From Klebsiella sp. RIT-PI-d (GTDB taxonomy: Bacteria > Pseudomonadota > Gammaproteobacteria > Enterobacterales > Enterobacteriaceae), in assembly GCF_001187865.1 (NCBI RefSeq), contig NZ_LGIT01000019.1:1-33261 (forward strand): a stretch of DNA of 33,261 nt. Direction: 5' to 3'. A program made the position numbers and the translations under genes. Shown piece by piece: positions 8,772-19,550 of this stretch. The number at the start of each line of letters is the position of its first letter. The stretch's first letter is position 1. The notes beneath the pieces are model-generated. The model was not told the origin of the DNA. It did no database searches and saw nothing but the letters and a program-made list of their open reading frames with translations.

Positions 8772-11297
<2,526 letters not shown>

Positions 11298-11311
<14 letters not shown>

Positions 11312-12053
11312 TTTCATGCGCTACAGCCGACAAATCATGCTGGATGATATTGCCATCGACGGTCAGCAAAAATTACTCAACAGTCGGGTACTCATTGTCG
11401 GACTGGGCGGTTTAGGTGCGCCTGCTGCGCTTTACCTGGCAGGCGCGGGCGTCGGCACCCTGGTACTGGCCGACGACGATGAGGTTCATCTCAGTAATCT
11501 TCAGCGGCAAATTGCGTTTACGACCGACGATATCGCCCGCCCAAAAGTGCAGGCAACGCGGCAACGTTTGTCGCAGCTTAATCCTGATATTGCGCTGGTG
11601 ACGCTTGAACAGCGGCTCAGCGGCGAGGATTTGAACCGTGCGGTTGCCGGGGCCGACGTTGTGCTTGACTGTACCGATACTATGGCGACACGTCAGGCCA
11701 TCAACGCTGCCTGTGTGAAGACCAGTACGCCGCTGATCACCGCCAGCGCCGTCGGCTTTGGCGGTCAGCTTATGGTCCTGACGCCGCCGTGGACTCACGG
11801 CTGCTACCGCTGCCTGTGGCCTGACGAACAGGAGCCAGAGCGCAACTGCCGCACCGCAGGCGTAATGGGTCCGGTGGTCGGCGTAATGGGTTCGCTACAG
11901 GCGCTGGAGGCAATCAAGTTATTGAGCGGCATTCACAGCCAGCCCGGTGAATTACGGCTGTTTGATGCCAAAGCCAATCGCTGGCGCAGTCTGATCCTGC
12001 ATCGCGCCAGCGATTGCCCGGTCTGTGGAGAACATCATGCAAATCCTGTTTAA
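11298..12053 (+). CDS. thiF: ThiS adenylyltransferase
   Basis: E1-like enzyme that adenylates the C-terminal glycine of ThiS so that sulfur can be loaded for thiazole synthesis. The ATG at 11298 gives 251 residues beginning [15 protein letters not shown]. The nucleotide-binding [17 protein letters not shown] is followed by [15 protein letters not shown]. Zinc-ligand cysteine pairs occur in CYRCLW and, near the end, CPVC. Longer in-frame starts lie inside thiE and are rejected. Confidence 0.97.
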
Positions 12054-12237
12054 CGATGAGCCGATGCACTGTGCCGATAACCTCACCGTGTCAGCCCTGC
12101 TCGCGCAGCTCGAACAGCTCAAACCGGGCGTGGCGCTGGCGCTCAATCAACAGATCCTGCCGCGTGAGCGCTGGGAATACCACCGGGTGCAGGACGGCGA
12201 TCGGGTCCTGCTTTTTCAGGTTATTGCCGGAGGCTGA
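12037..12237 (+). CDS. thiS: Sulfur carrier protein ThiS
   Basis: A 66-residue ubiquitin-fold protein whose C-terminal Gly-Gly (VIAGG) becomes a thiocarboxylate, the sulfur donor for thiazole. The ATG at 12037, giving [10 protein letters not shown], matches the family length. It overlaps the thiF 3' end by 17 nt and is followed after 1 nt by thiG, keeping partner proteins together. Confidence 0.96.
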   Translation: MQILFNDEPMHCADNLTVSALLAQLEQLKPGVALALNQQILPRERWEYHRVQDGDRVLLFQVIAGG

Positions 12238-12238
12238 G

Positions 12239-13009
12239 ATGCTACGTATTGCAGATAAAACATTTGATTCGCACCTGTTTACCGGTACCGGAAAATTCGC
12301 TTCATCACACCTGATGGCAGAGGCGATCCGCGCCTCCGGCAGTCAACTGGTGACGCTGGCGATGAAACGTGTCGATTTGCGTCAGCATAATGATGCGATC
12401 CTCGCGCCGTTACGGGAGGCCGACGTGACGTTATTGCCTAATACCTCCGGGGCTAAAACCGCTGAAGAAGCGATATTTGCCGCCCGACTGGCCCGCGAGG
12501 CGCTGGGTACCCGCTGGCTGAAACTGGAGATCCATCCCGATGTACGCTGGCTCCTGCCGGACCCAATTGAAACACTTAACGCAGCCAGGGCGCTGGTCCG
12601 GGAGGGGTTTATTGTTTTGCCCTACTGCGGAGCCGATCCGGTCCTGTGTAAACGGCTGGAAGAGGTTGGCTGTGCGGCGGTCATGCCGCTTGGCGCGCCG
12701 ATTGGCTCTAATCAGGGGCTGGAAACCCGCGCCATGCTGGAGATTATCATTGAACAGGCGACCGTGCCGGTGGTGGTTGATGCCGGCATTGGTGCGCCAA
12801 GTCATGCCGCGCAGGCGCTGGAAATGGGAGCCGATGCGGTACTGGTTAATACCGCCATTGCGGTCGCGGACGATCCGGTGATGATGGCGAATGCGTTTCG
12901 TCTGGCCGTCGAGGCAGGCTTACTGGCACGCCAGGCCATACCCGGCGCGCGCAACCGTCATGCGGTCGCCACCAGCCCACTGACCGGCTTTCTGGAGAGC
13001 GGTATATGA
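12239..13009 (+). CDS. thiG: Thiazole synthase
   Basis: Builds the thiazole phosphate ring from DXP, dehydroglycine and ThiS thiocarboxylate. The 256 residues form a TIM barrel. Lys95 in LKLEIHPD is the expected Schiff-base lysine, and [20 protein letters not shown] carries phosphate-binding residues. The ATG lies 1 nt after the thiS stop. The gene overlaps thiH by 4 nt; ThiG and ThiH form a complex in E. coli. Confidence 0.98.
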   Translation: MLRIADKTFDSHLFTGTGKFASSHLMAEAIRASGSQLVTLAMKRVDLRQHNDAILAPLREADVTLLPNTSGAKTAEEAIFAARLAREALGTRWLKLEIHPDVRWLLPDPIETLNAARALVREGFIVLPYCGADPVLCKRLEEVGCAAVMPLGAPIGSNQGLETRAMLEIIIEQATVPVVVDAGIGAPSHAAQALEMGADAVLVNTAIAVADDPVMMANAFRLAVEAGLLARQAIPGARNRHAVATSPLTGFLESGI

Positions 13010-14136
13010 AGACATTCAGCGACCACTGGCACACGCTGGACTGGGACGACATACGTTTGCGTATCAACGCTAAAACGTCGGCTGACGTGGCAAAGGCACT
13101 CAACGCCACGCGCCTCACGCGGGACGATATGATGGCGCTGCTCTCCCCGGCTGCCAGCCACTTTCTCGAACCGCTGGCCCAACGAGCGCAGCGCCTGACG
13201 CGCCAACGGTTTGGCAATACGGTAAGCTTTTACGTTCCGCTGTATCTCTCCAATCTGTGTGCCAATGACTGCACTTACTGCGGTTTCTCCATGAGCAACC
13301 GGATCAAACGTAAAACGCTGGATGAAACGGAAATCGCTCGCGAGTGCGAGGCGATCCAGTCACTGGGGTTTGAGCATGTACTGCTGGTGACGGGTGAACA
13401 TCAGGGTAGCGTCGGCATGGACTATTTTCGTCGCCATTTGCCCGCTATTCGTCGCCGTTTCGCCTCATTACAGATGGAAGTGCAGCCTCTGGCGCAGGCT
13501 GAATATGCGGAACTGAAAACGCTCGGTCTGGATGGGGTAATGGTTTACCAGGAAACGTACCACGAAGGAGAATATGCCCGGCACCATCTGAAAGGCAAAA
13601 AACAGGATTTCTTCTGGCGGCTGGAAACGGCAGATCGTCTCGGCCGCGCCGGGATCGACAAGATCGGCCTCGGTGCGCTCATTGGACTGTCCGACAGCTG
13701 GCGCGTGGACTGCTACATGGTCGCGGAGCATTTATTGTGGCTACAGCAGCACTACTGGCAGAGTCGCTACTCCATCTCGTTTCCGCGCCTGCGGCCCTGT
13801 GCGGGCGGTATTGAACCGGCATCAATTATGGATGAACGTCAACTGGTACAAACTATCTGCGCATTTCGGCTGCTGGCCCCGGAAAGTGAACTGTCGCTAT
13901 CGACCCGTGAATCCCCCTGGTTCCGCGACCGGGTGATCCCGCTGGCGATTAATAACGTCAGCGCGTTTTCCAGCACCCAGCCCGGTGGCTATGCCGATCA
14001 TCATCCCGAGCTGGAACAATTTGCGCCTCACGACGGGCGTCGTCCGCAGGAGGTTGCCGATGCGCTTGCCGCGCGCGGTTTGCAGCCGGTATGGAAAGAC
14101 TGGGAGCATTATCTGGGACGCGCCTCGCAAGAGTAA
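13006..14136 (+). CDS. thiH: Tyrosine lyase (2-iminoacetate synthase)
   Basis: Radical SAM enzyme that cleaves tyrosine to dehydroglycine and p-cresol, feeding ThiG. It has 376 residues. The radical SAM cluster motif CANDCTYC (CX3CX2C) is at about residue 85, followed by GFS. It is the last gene of thiCEFSGH. In E. coli K-12 the next region leads quickly to rpoC; here a sugar island of about 5.6 kb intervenes. Confidence 0.98.
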   Translation: MKTFSDHWHTLDWDDIRLRINAKTSADVAKALNATRLTRDDMMALLSPAASHFLEPLAQRAQRLTRQRFGNTVSFYVPLYLSNLCANDCTYCGFSMSNRIKRKTLDETEIARECEAIQSLGFEHVLLVTGEHQGSVGMDYFRRHLPAIRRRFASLQMEVQPLAQAEYAELKTLGLDGVMVYQETYHEGEYARHHLKGKKQDFFWRLETADRLGRAGIDKIGLGALIGLSDSWRVDCYMVAEHLLWLQQHYWQSRYSISFPRLRPCAGGIEPASIMDERQLVQTICAFRLLAPESELSLSTRESPWFRDRVIPLAINNVSAFSSTQPGGYADHHPELEQFAPHDGRRPQEVADALAARGLQPVWKDWEHYLGRASQE

Positions 14137-14171
14137 CGCAACGCGATGTCGGCAAGTAAAAAAGCATCCGT

Positions 14172-14228
14172 AGCGTCTCGCAAAGCTTGCGTCGGGAAGT
14201 CGACTCTTTTTTCCCGACGCGATACGCT
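14172..14228. repeat. Nested inverted repeats downstream of thiH
   Basis: An inner perfect 10-bp stem pairs GCGTCGGGAA (14189-14198) with TTCCCGACGC (14211-14220) around a 12-nt loop. An alternative outer arm pairs 14172-14181 with 14219-14228 with one mismatch. The two cannot form fully together because they share 2 nt. Neither strand has a T-run after the stem, so this looks like an extragenic repeat or mRNA-end stabiliser more than a classic terminator. I do not recognise it as a standard REP unit. Confidence 0.65.
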
Positions 14229-14234
14229 TATTTC

Positions 14235-14294
14235 GTCAGCAAAGGACGCTGACCAGGGCGGCACACGTTCCTCTCACCGCCCTGCCCCTTTCTT
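14235..14294 (+). terminator. Tandem stem-loops between convergent thiH and SIS gene
   Basis: GTCAGC/GCTGAC (14235-14240 with 14248-14253) is followed directly by an 8-bp stem CAGGGCGG/CCGCCCTG (14254-14261 with 14277-14284) and then CCCCTTTCTT. This could end thi operon transcription. The T-run is interrupted and it abuts the stop of the convergent gene, so the assignment is moderate. Confidence 0.45.
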
Positions 14295-15438
14295 AATACA
14301 CGGTGACTTTCGCTACTTTTGCCACTTTACCGTCAGAGGAAGGATTATCCGGCGTAACGCCAAGTGCAATCGCACGGTACAGCCCCGCAACTTGGGCAAA
14401 AACAACATATAAGATGGCGCAAAATGACTCGTGATAATGCGCCAGCTCCGGGCACGCAAAATGATAATAGCGATCGCACACCTGGTGGTCGGCAGGAAGC
14501 GCATCGTGACCAATACCGATAATTTGCGCCGCCGGGCTGCATTCACTGGTCAGTTCCGCCATCATATCCAGATCGTAACGGCGAATTTCAGGACGTGCGG
14601 CAATATAGCCCACCACGGTCGCATCGCGGTTCACCGCCAGTTTTGGACCGTGGCGAAACTCCAGCATTGCGTGCCAGGCCGTCATAATGCTGCCGTTGCC
14701 CATCTCCAGCAGTTTAAGACTGGTTTCACAGGCGATGGCCTTCAGGGATAACGCACCCAGCGCAATGATATTATCTCGCGGCTGGGCAGCCCATTGTTCG
14801 ATGTCCCCGGCATAATTATTCAGAAACCCGCTTATGCCCCGCTGAAGCACCGGTAACACGCGCTCCAGCTCCGGCCATTGGGCCGGTGCCAGTAACAGCA
14901 TGATATACCACATGGGCACGGTAAATTCGGCCGTCGCGGCAAAGCTCCCGTTGGAGGTGCCTTCCGGTACGGGAATAAACAAACCGCCCGGCTGCTGGCT
15001 GGCGAGCTGCGCCAGACGACTTTGTGCATTATTCGTAATGGCGAGATGAGGCGTCCCCGGATGAGCAGCGAGCTGTTGTTCCACTGCCCTGACGGTTTCC
15101 GGGGTATTACCGGAACTGCTCACCGATACCAGAATCATTTTCTGCCCGGCCAGCTCGGGAGCCAGGACCAGATCCGTCGCCGGGATCACCTCGACCGGGC
15201 GGGATAACACGCTGCGCAACCAGTTGATACTGGCCTGTGCTGCCAGTAAAGACGACCCCGCGCCGGTGATAACAATACGGCTGTTTGCATCGCACTGCTG
15301 CCAGAAGGTATCAACAGCCGGGCGGCTGGCGCTGACCTTCGCAAAGCCCTCCTGCCACAGGCGAGGCTGATCCACTATTACGGCGGCCGTTAACGCCGCA
15401 CCTTTCTCCTGCCACCAGCTTTCGTTATGATTCAGCAT
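14293..15438 (-). CDS. AgaS-like SIS-domain sugar-phosphate isomerase/deaminase
   Basis: A 381-residue cytoplasmic protein with two SIS (sugar isomerase) domains. The first contains VITGAGSSLLA (about 56-66) and SVSSSGNTPET (about 105-115). The second contains EFRHGPK (260-266), shared by AgaS and the isomerase half of GlmS. Length and the C-terminal TPDNPSSDGKV pattern resemble AgaS, which deaminates/isomerises galactosamine 6-phosphate. SIS proteins also include the Amadori-product deglycases (FrlB, FraB), so an exact reaction cannot be assigned. GGGA lies 7 nt before the ATG. It is divergent from the GntR gene (96-nt gap, no clear operator found) and probably belongs to the same regulon as the PTS and GH4 genes. 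Confidence 0.85.
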   Translation of the reverse strand: MLNHNESWWQEKGAALTAAVIVDQPRLWQEGFAKVSASRPAVDTFWQQCDANSRIVITGAGSSLLAAQASINWLRSVLSRPVEVIPATDLVLAPELAGQKMILVSVSSSGNTPETVRAVEQQLAAHPGTPHLAITNNAQSRLAQLASQQPGGLFIPVPEGTSNGSFAATAEFTVPMWYIMLLLAPAQWPELERVLPVLQRGISGFLNNYAGDIEQWAAQPRDNIIALGALSLKAIACETSLKLLEMGNGSIMTAWHAMLEFRHGPKLAVNRDATVVGYIAARPEIRRYDLDMMAELTSECSPAAQIIGIGHDALPADHQVCDRYYHFACPELAHYHESFCAILYVVFAQVAGLYRAIALGVTPDNPSSDGKVAKVAKVTVY

Positions 15439-15534
15439 AATAATTTCCCAAAATGTGTTGTTCTTGCGTCTGGCAGAAGTTGTGCATTAGCATCCCAGTG
15501 CCAGCCCTTTTATTGCCTCTTTTCCGGGACCGCC

Positions 15535-16266
15535 ATGAAGCCAGTCTATGTTCTGATCCGCGACACGCTAAGGCGTGATATTCAAAACCAGAAGTATCCT
15601 GTTGGCTCTCTGATCCCCTCTGAGCGTGAACTGGCAGAGACGTACCAGGTCACGCGTGCAACGGTGCAAAAAGCCATTGCCCATATGGAACAGGAGGGGC
15701 TGGTCAAAAAAATCGTTGGCAAAGGCACGTTTGTTTGCCGCACATTTGCGCCGCCGGTTTATCTGCTTAATCCCGAAGGGAAAAACGGCGCCCTGGGCGT
15801 AACGCAGGAGCTTAGTGAAAAAACCACCATCACCAGCCAGCTGATCTACCATGTGCAGCAACCCGCCGGAGACTATCTCGCCAGCCAGTTCGGGCTATCG
15901 GCTGACGAACCGGTGCATGCGATCCGCCGCGTACGACTTTTTGACGATGTTCCCGCGCTGATTGAAGACAGTTATATCCCGCTGGCAATCGTTGCCAACA
16001 TTGACGATGACACCCTCCAGCATCACTCGCTGTATTCGTTCATTGAAAAAAGCTGCCGGCAAAAAATCGGCGGGACGGATACAGAAGTCGCCGCCAGCCT
16101 GTTTAATGCTGAAATGGCCAAACTTCTGAGTATCCCGGTCAACTCCGCAATGTTGCACATTAAGGAGCGCACGTGGCTGGCTGATGGCACGGTATTTAAC
16201 TATTCATGGAGCTATAACCGTGGCGATCTGTTCCGTATGCGCAGCCGTAAAGTGCTTACGTCCTGA
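15535..16266 (+). CDS. GntR-family (HutC type) transcriptional regulator
   Basis: A 243-residue regulator, started at the ATG 15535 (MKPVYVLIRDTLRR). A longer in-frame start at 15427 adds a Cys-rich segment foreign to the family and is rejected. The N-terminal winged HTH shows PSERELAETYQVTRATVQKA (about 28-47) and GLVKKIVGKGTFV. The remainder (about 90-235) fits the UTRA ligand-binding domain of HutC-type members, which usually sense sugar phosphates or other small metabolites. The perfect palindrome at 18939-18954 fits a HutC-type operator and is the likely target. The 3' end overlaps the convergent GH4 gene by 11 nt. Confidence 0.9.
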   Translation: MKPVYVLIRDTLRRDIQNQKYPVGSLIPSERELAETYQVTRATVQKAIAHMEQEGLVKKIVGKGTFVCRTFAPPVYLLNPEGKNGALGVTQELSEKTTITSQLIYHVQQPAGDYLASQFGLSADEPVHAIRRVRLFDDVPALIEDSYIPLAIVANIDDDTLQHHSLYSFIEKSCRQKIGGTDTEVAASLFNAEMAKLLSIPVNSAMLHIKERTWLADGTVFNYSWSYNRGDLFRMRSRKVLTS

Positions 16267-17572
16267 AAAACTGCGGTAGATAGTCGCGATGCGCATCGAG
16301 CAATTCATCCAGCACCTGCTTTGCAACTTTACCCGACGGCACCAGCGGATTCAGGGTCAGCGCCTGTAATGCTGCGCCATAACTTCCGGTTACCGCTGCC
16401 TCAACCGCCATCTCCTCCCAGGATTTCATGACTGACACCAGGCCGGAAACCGTAGAAGGCAGCGGATCGTTATTTAACGGGATGGCTCCGTAGCGGCCAA
16501 TAACACAGGTGGTTTCAATCGCGACGTTATCAGGTAAGGAGCGGATCGCGCCGTTATTACGCACGTTTACCGTCATCAACAAATTTTTATCGTTATAGAT
16601 GGCGCTGATCAGTTCGCAGGCGGCTTCGGAGTAGTACGCCCCTCCGCGTTGCTCAAGCTGCTTCGGTTTTTCATGCAGATCGGGATTTTTATACAGCTCG
16701 AACAGTTCATGCTCGACGGCTTTGACCACTTCCCCGCGCGTACCGTGCTCTTTATATTCCTGCAGTTGCTTATCCAGCACGTCGCTGGTGGTGTAGTAAT
16801 ACTGGTGATACGGGCAGGGAATGACTCCCAGATGCTGGATTTGCGCCTGGAGCCACGGAATATCCGGGATATTTTTTGGCTTATGCGCGCTGTCATAACG
16901 CAGGTTCTTCAGCACCTCAGGCATGACATCTTTTCCGTCCATATAGACATGCGTGCCGTACAGGAAGTGATTCAGGCCCACCAGTTGTAGCAAAAAGCGG
17001 GATTTATCTACGCCCAGAATTTCCGCCACCATGCGCTGCATCGACTGGGAGAGATTGCACAGGCCGACGCATTTAATCCGGCTATGTTTAATAACAGCTT
17101 CCGTAACAATACCGCTTGGATTAGTAAAGTTGATAAGCCATGCATCAGGGCATAATGCTTCCATATCCCGACAGATATCCAGGATCACCGGAATAGTACG
17201 CAGCGCTTTAGCCAACCCACCTGCACCATTCGTTTCCTGACCAATCAGTCCATGAGAAAGCGGAATACGTTCGTCTTTAATTCGGGCATCCAGCTGCCCG
17301 ACACGTAGCTGAGTAGTGACGAAATCCGCATCTTTTAGCGCCTCCCGCCGGTCGAGCGTCAGGTGGATCTGACAGTCGATTCCTGCCGCCTCCACCATCC
17401 TTTTTGCCAGATTACCCACGATTTCAAGTTTTTCGCGCCCGGCCTCTACATCGACCAGCCAAATCTCACCGATCGGTAATTCATGATGGCGCTGAATAAA
17501 ACCTTCAATAATTTCTGGCGTATAGGAACTACCGCCGCCGATGGTCACGATCTTGAGTTTCTTATTCATCAT
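16256..17572 (-). CDS. GH4 family 6-phospho-glycosidase (LicH/ChbF-like)
   Basis: Hydrolyses a phosphorylated disaccharide or glycoside delivered by the PTS, using NAD+ and a divalent metal as GH4 enzymes do. The 438 residues resemble 6-phospho-beta-glucosidases LicH/CelF and ChbF. Motifs are the NAD loop TIGGGSSYTPE (10-20), DRREALKDADFVTTQLRVGQ (about 74-93), GQETNGAGG (111-119), and the metal ligands Cys172 and His202. Tyr255 in CPYHQYYY is a candidate catalytic base by position. The segment after Cys172 reads GLCNLSQS, where related enzymes have CNVP or CNIP. Two start ATGs exist; the second (17569) has better spacing (7 nt) to AAGGA. It follows the IIC gene by 9 nt. Confidence 0.93.
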   Translation of the reverse strand: MMNKKLKIVTIGGGSSYTPEIIEGFIQRHHELPIGEIWLVDVEAGREKLEIVGNLAKRMVEAAGIDCQIHLTLDRREALKDADFVTTQLRVGQLDARIKDERIPLSHGLIGQETNGAGGLAKALRTIPVILDICRDMEALCPDAWLINFTNPSGIVTEAVIKHSRIKCVGLCNLSQSMQRMVAEILGVDKSRFLLQLVGLNHFLYGTHVYMDGKDVMPEVLKNLRYDSAHKPKNIPDIPWLQAQIQHLGVIPCPYHQYYYTTSDVLDKQLQEYKEHGTRGEVVKAVEHELFELYKNPDLHEKPKQLEQRGGAYYSEAACELISAIYNDKNLLMTVNVRNNGAIRSLPDNVAIETTCVIGRYGAIPLNNDPLPSTVSGLVSVMKSWEEMAVEAAVTGSYGAALQALTLNPLVPSGKVAKQVLDELLDAHRDYLPQFFRT

Positions 17573-17581
17573 GCGATCCTT

Positions 17582-18910
17582 TTACTTTTCTGTTACCAAT
17601 GATTCATCAGCGCTTTTTGCGGCGTAGTCAGATTCATCGCGCAGGTATTGTCGGTCGAGAGTCATCACAAAGGGATAATAAATTGTCATCGCCACAATAA
17701 GATTAATTGCCTGGAATAAAATGCCTTTCCATCCGCAGATTAAAAATCCGCTAATAAAAATTGGTGTCGTCCATGGAATTTCAATTCCGGATGTTAGCGG
17801 CAGAAATCCGCTGGCCATGGCACTGTAAGTAATGACACACAGTACTACCGGTACGATAATAAACGGTATGAGCAGCACCGGATTTAAGGCAATGGGCACG
17901 CCAAAAATAATAGGCTCGTTAATATTAAATATCGCTGCCGGGGTGGCTAATTTAGCGATTTCACGCATTCGCTTACTTTTAGCCCGTAATAACATAACCA
18001 GAAGCATTGCCAGCGTAAAACCGGTACCACCGCAAATCAGGAATACATCGCGGAACTGCTGCGTAATAATATTGCCTGGCGGCAACCCTGCTTTCATGGC
18101 CTGCAAATTTTCCAGTGTCAGCGATCGCCAGATTGGCCCCATGATCGCCGTCACAATAGAGTCGCCGTGTAAACCGAAAAACCAAAAGAAACTGATGAAA
18201 AACTCGGCGATCATCTGTGAAGGCAGCGTGTTACCCAGCTTCATCATTGGTGCCTGCAGGACCAAGAAAATCATCTCCTGAACGGTACCGTATGCGGTAG
18301 ATTCGAAAAACAGCCGTATGAGCCAGAACACCAGCACGATGAGCAAAGAGGGAATAAGAGAGCTAAAGCTATTCGCCACCGCCGGAGGCACACTGTCAGG
18401 CATCGAAATCATTAATCGGCGATGGCTGAACAGGCGGTAAAGCCTGACCGCCATCAGCGTAACGATAATCGACAGAAATAATCCCTGAGCGCCGAGAGCA
18501 AAAACCGGGATGACATCAGTGATTATCGCGCCGTCAGTTTGCGGAAGTTTGTAGGGCGTAATAATCATAAAGCTAACTAATGAAATTAACGCGCAGGATA
18601 CCTCATTCAACTGCCAGCGCTTCGCCATACTAATACTGATACTGACAACCACTAACAACGCCATAATGGAATAAGTAGCATCAAGAATATAATTGAGCTG
18701 ACCTATAAATTTATCACCAAAAATAGAGACGATAAATTCCGCATAACCTGGAAACGGCAGATTGGCGATCAGCAGAAAAAAAGATCCGATGATCAGGAAC
18801 GGCATAATCCTGATAAAACCATCTTTGATGGCAGAAAGATAATCGTTACTTTCTATTTTCATTGCCAACGGCAATAACTTCCTTTCCATTACTTCAGTGA
18901 ATTTATTCAT
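17582..18910 (-). CDS. PTS permease IIC component, lactose/chitobiose family
   Basis: Membrane channel that carries a sugar across the inner membrane during phosphorylation. The 442 residues contain about ten hydrophobic segments. GLHGDSIV (near 245-252) and FNINEPIIFGVPIALNPVLLIPF (conserved NEP segment, near 335-355) are hallmarks of cellobiose/chitobiose-type IIC proteins. It begins the minus-strand transcript that continues into the GH4 gene. Its partners IIB and IIA lie on the other strand across the regulatory gap, not in the same operon. Sugar specificity cannot be read from sequence. Confidence 0.93.
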   Translation of the reverse strand: MNKFTEVMERKLLPLAMKIESNDYLSAIKDGFIRIMPFLIIGSFFLLIANLPFPGYAEFIVSIFGDKFIGQLNYILDATYSIMALLVVVSISISMAKRWQLNEVSCALISLVSFMIITPYKLPQTDGAIITDVIPVFALGAQGLFLSIIVTLMAVRLYRLFSHRRLMISMPDSVPPAVANSFSSLIPSLLIVLVFWLIRLFFESTAYGTVQEMIFLVLQAPMMKLGNTLPSQMIAEFFISFFWFFGLHGDSIVTAIMGPIWRSLTLENLQAMKAGLPPGNIITQQFRDVFLICGGTGFTLAMLLVMLLRAKSKRMREIAKLATPAAIFNINEPIIFGVPIALNPVLLIPFIIVPVVLCVITYSAMASGFLPLTSGIEIPWTTPIFISGFLICGWKGILFQAINLIVAMTIYYPFVMTLDRQYLRDESDYAAKSADESLVTEK

Positions 18911-18938
18911 ATGGTTCTCACTGTGCAGCCATTCGTTA

Positions 18939-18954
18939 AGTGGTATATACCACT
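18939..18954. promoter_or_regulatory. Perfect 16-bp palindromic operator, likely for the island's GntR regulator
   Basis: AGTGGTATATACCACT is identical to its reverse complement. The core GTATATAC fits the HutC-type GntR operator pattern GTNTANAC. It sits just after the predicted -10 of the IIC promoter, so binding would block initiation or early elongation. Confidence 0.8.
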
Positions 18955-18962
18955 AGAGTCCA

Positions 18963-18991
18963 ATAGTATTTATGCCCGCTTTTGGTGTCAA
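18963..18991 (-). promoter_or_regulatory. Promoter of the IIC-GH4 unit
   Basis: On the minus strand a perfect -35 TTGACA (18986-18991), a 17-bp spacer and -10 TACTAT (18963-18968) form a near-consensus sigma70 promoter. Transcription would start near 18956, immediately before the palindromic operator. A strong promoter under an operator suits a repressed, sugar-induced operon. Confidence 0.8.
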
Positions 18992-19028
18992 TGACTGGAA
19001 ATTCGAACAGACAGAATTAAACGTGTTT

Positions 19029-19044
19029 TGTGATAGAAGGCACA
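19029..19044. promoter_or_regulatory. CRP-like site 1 in the divergent PTS control region
   Basis: TGTGA-N6-GCACA matches the CRP core TGTGA-N6-TCACA with one mismatch and has flanking T/A-rich arms (TTT before, TTTAA after). Its centre is about 80 bp upstream of the predicted IIC start, a spacing compatible with class I activation. Confidence 0.65.
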
Positions 19045-19148
19045 TTTAAGTGCAATCTGACTTTTAATACCTGGTGAATCACTGGGGAAAGGCCGGTCAT
19101 CATCACGATGGCTAAATGTAACCGGTTTCAGCATTTTCATGCTTTCTT

Positions 19149-19164
19149 TGTGATGCCTTACACA
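19149..19164. promoter_or_regulatory. CRP-like site 2, upstream of the IIB promoter
   Basis: TGTGA-N6-ACACA matches the CRP core with one mismatch. Its centre is about 60-61 bp before the transcription start predicted from the IIB -10 element, the usual position for a class I CRP site. Confidence 0.55.
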
Positions 19165-19181
19165 CATTCAATGCAAAAACG

Positions 19182-19210
19182 TTGTCTGCGTCGTCTGCAA
19201 AGGATAATGA
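19182..19210 (+). promoter_or_regulatory. Candidate promoter of the IIB-IIA unit
   Basis: TTGTCT (19182-19187) and TAATGA (19205-19210) are 17 bp apart; the overlapping GATAAT (19203-19208) would leave a 15-bp spacer. Both hexamers are imperfect, consistent with a CRP-dependent promoter. A good GAGGG ribosome site (19230-19234) lies 6 nt before the IIB ATG. Confidence 0.5.
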
Positions 19211-19240
19211 TTACGTACCAAGGAACATTGAGGGCTAGTT

Positions 19241-19546
19241 ATGAAGAACATCGTTTTATGCTGCGCAGCAGGTATGTCCACCAGCATGTTAGTTCAACGT
19301 ATGAAGGATGCAGCTCAGAAGAAAGGGGTCGAAGTGTCGATCAAAGCTGTGCCAGTCGCTGAATTCAATGACAACATTGCTGATGCTGATATTGTTTTGC
19401 TCGGGCCGCAGGTCAAATACGAGCAGGCAAAACTGCAGGCACAAGCCGATCCGCTGGGCAAAAAGGTCGCAGTGATTGATATGATGGATTACGGCATGAT
19501 GAAAGGTGATGTCGTACTTGAGAAAGCCCTCAAGCTAATGGAGTAA
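19241..19546 (+). CDS. PTS phosphotransferase IIB component, lactose/chitobiose family
   Basis: Small cytoplasmic protein that receives phosphate from IIA on a cysteine and passes it to the incoming sugar. The 101 residues start MKNIVLCCAAGMSTSML. By comparison with ChbB (CSAGMSTS), Cys8 is the phosphorylated residue; an additional Cys7 lies beside it. The LLGPQVKYE and VIDMMDYGMM segments match the family. It is translated from a strong GAGGG site and is followed after 4 nt by the IIA gene. Confidence 0.94.
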   Translation: MKNIVLCCAAGMSTSMLVQRMKDAAQKKGVEVSIKAVPVAEFNDNIADADIVLLGPQVKYEQAKLQAQADPLGKKVAVIDMMDYGMMKGDVVLEKALKLME

Positions 19547-19550
19547 TGCT

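Noticed and set aside
14172-14294. CRISPR array or REP/BIME unit
   Set aside because: The repeats are inverted and not direct with spacers, and do not match the REP consensus I know; kept only as inverted repeats.
15427-15534. Longer start for the GntR regulator
   Set aside because: The added residues overlap the divergent SIS gene start and contain a Cys-rich stretch not seen before GntR HTH domains.
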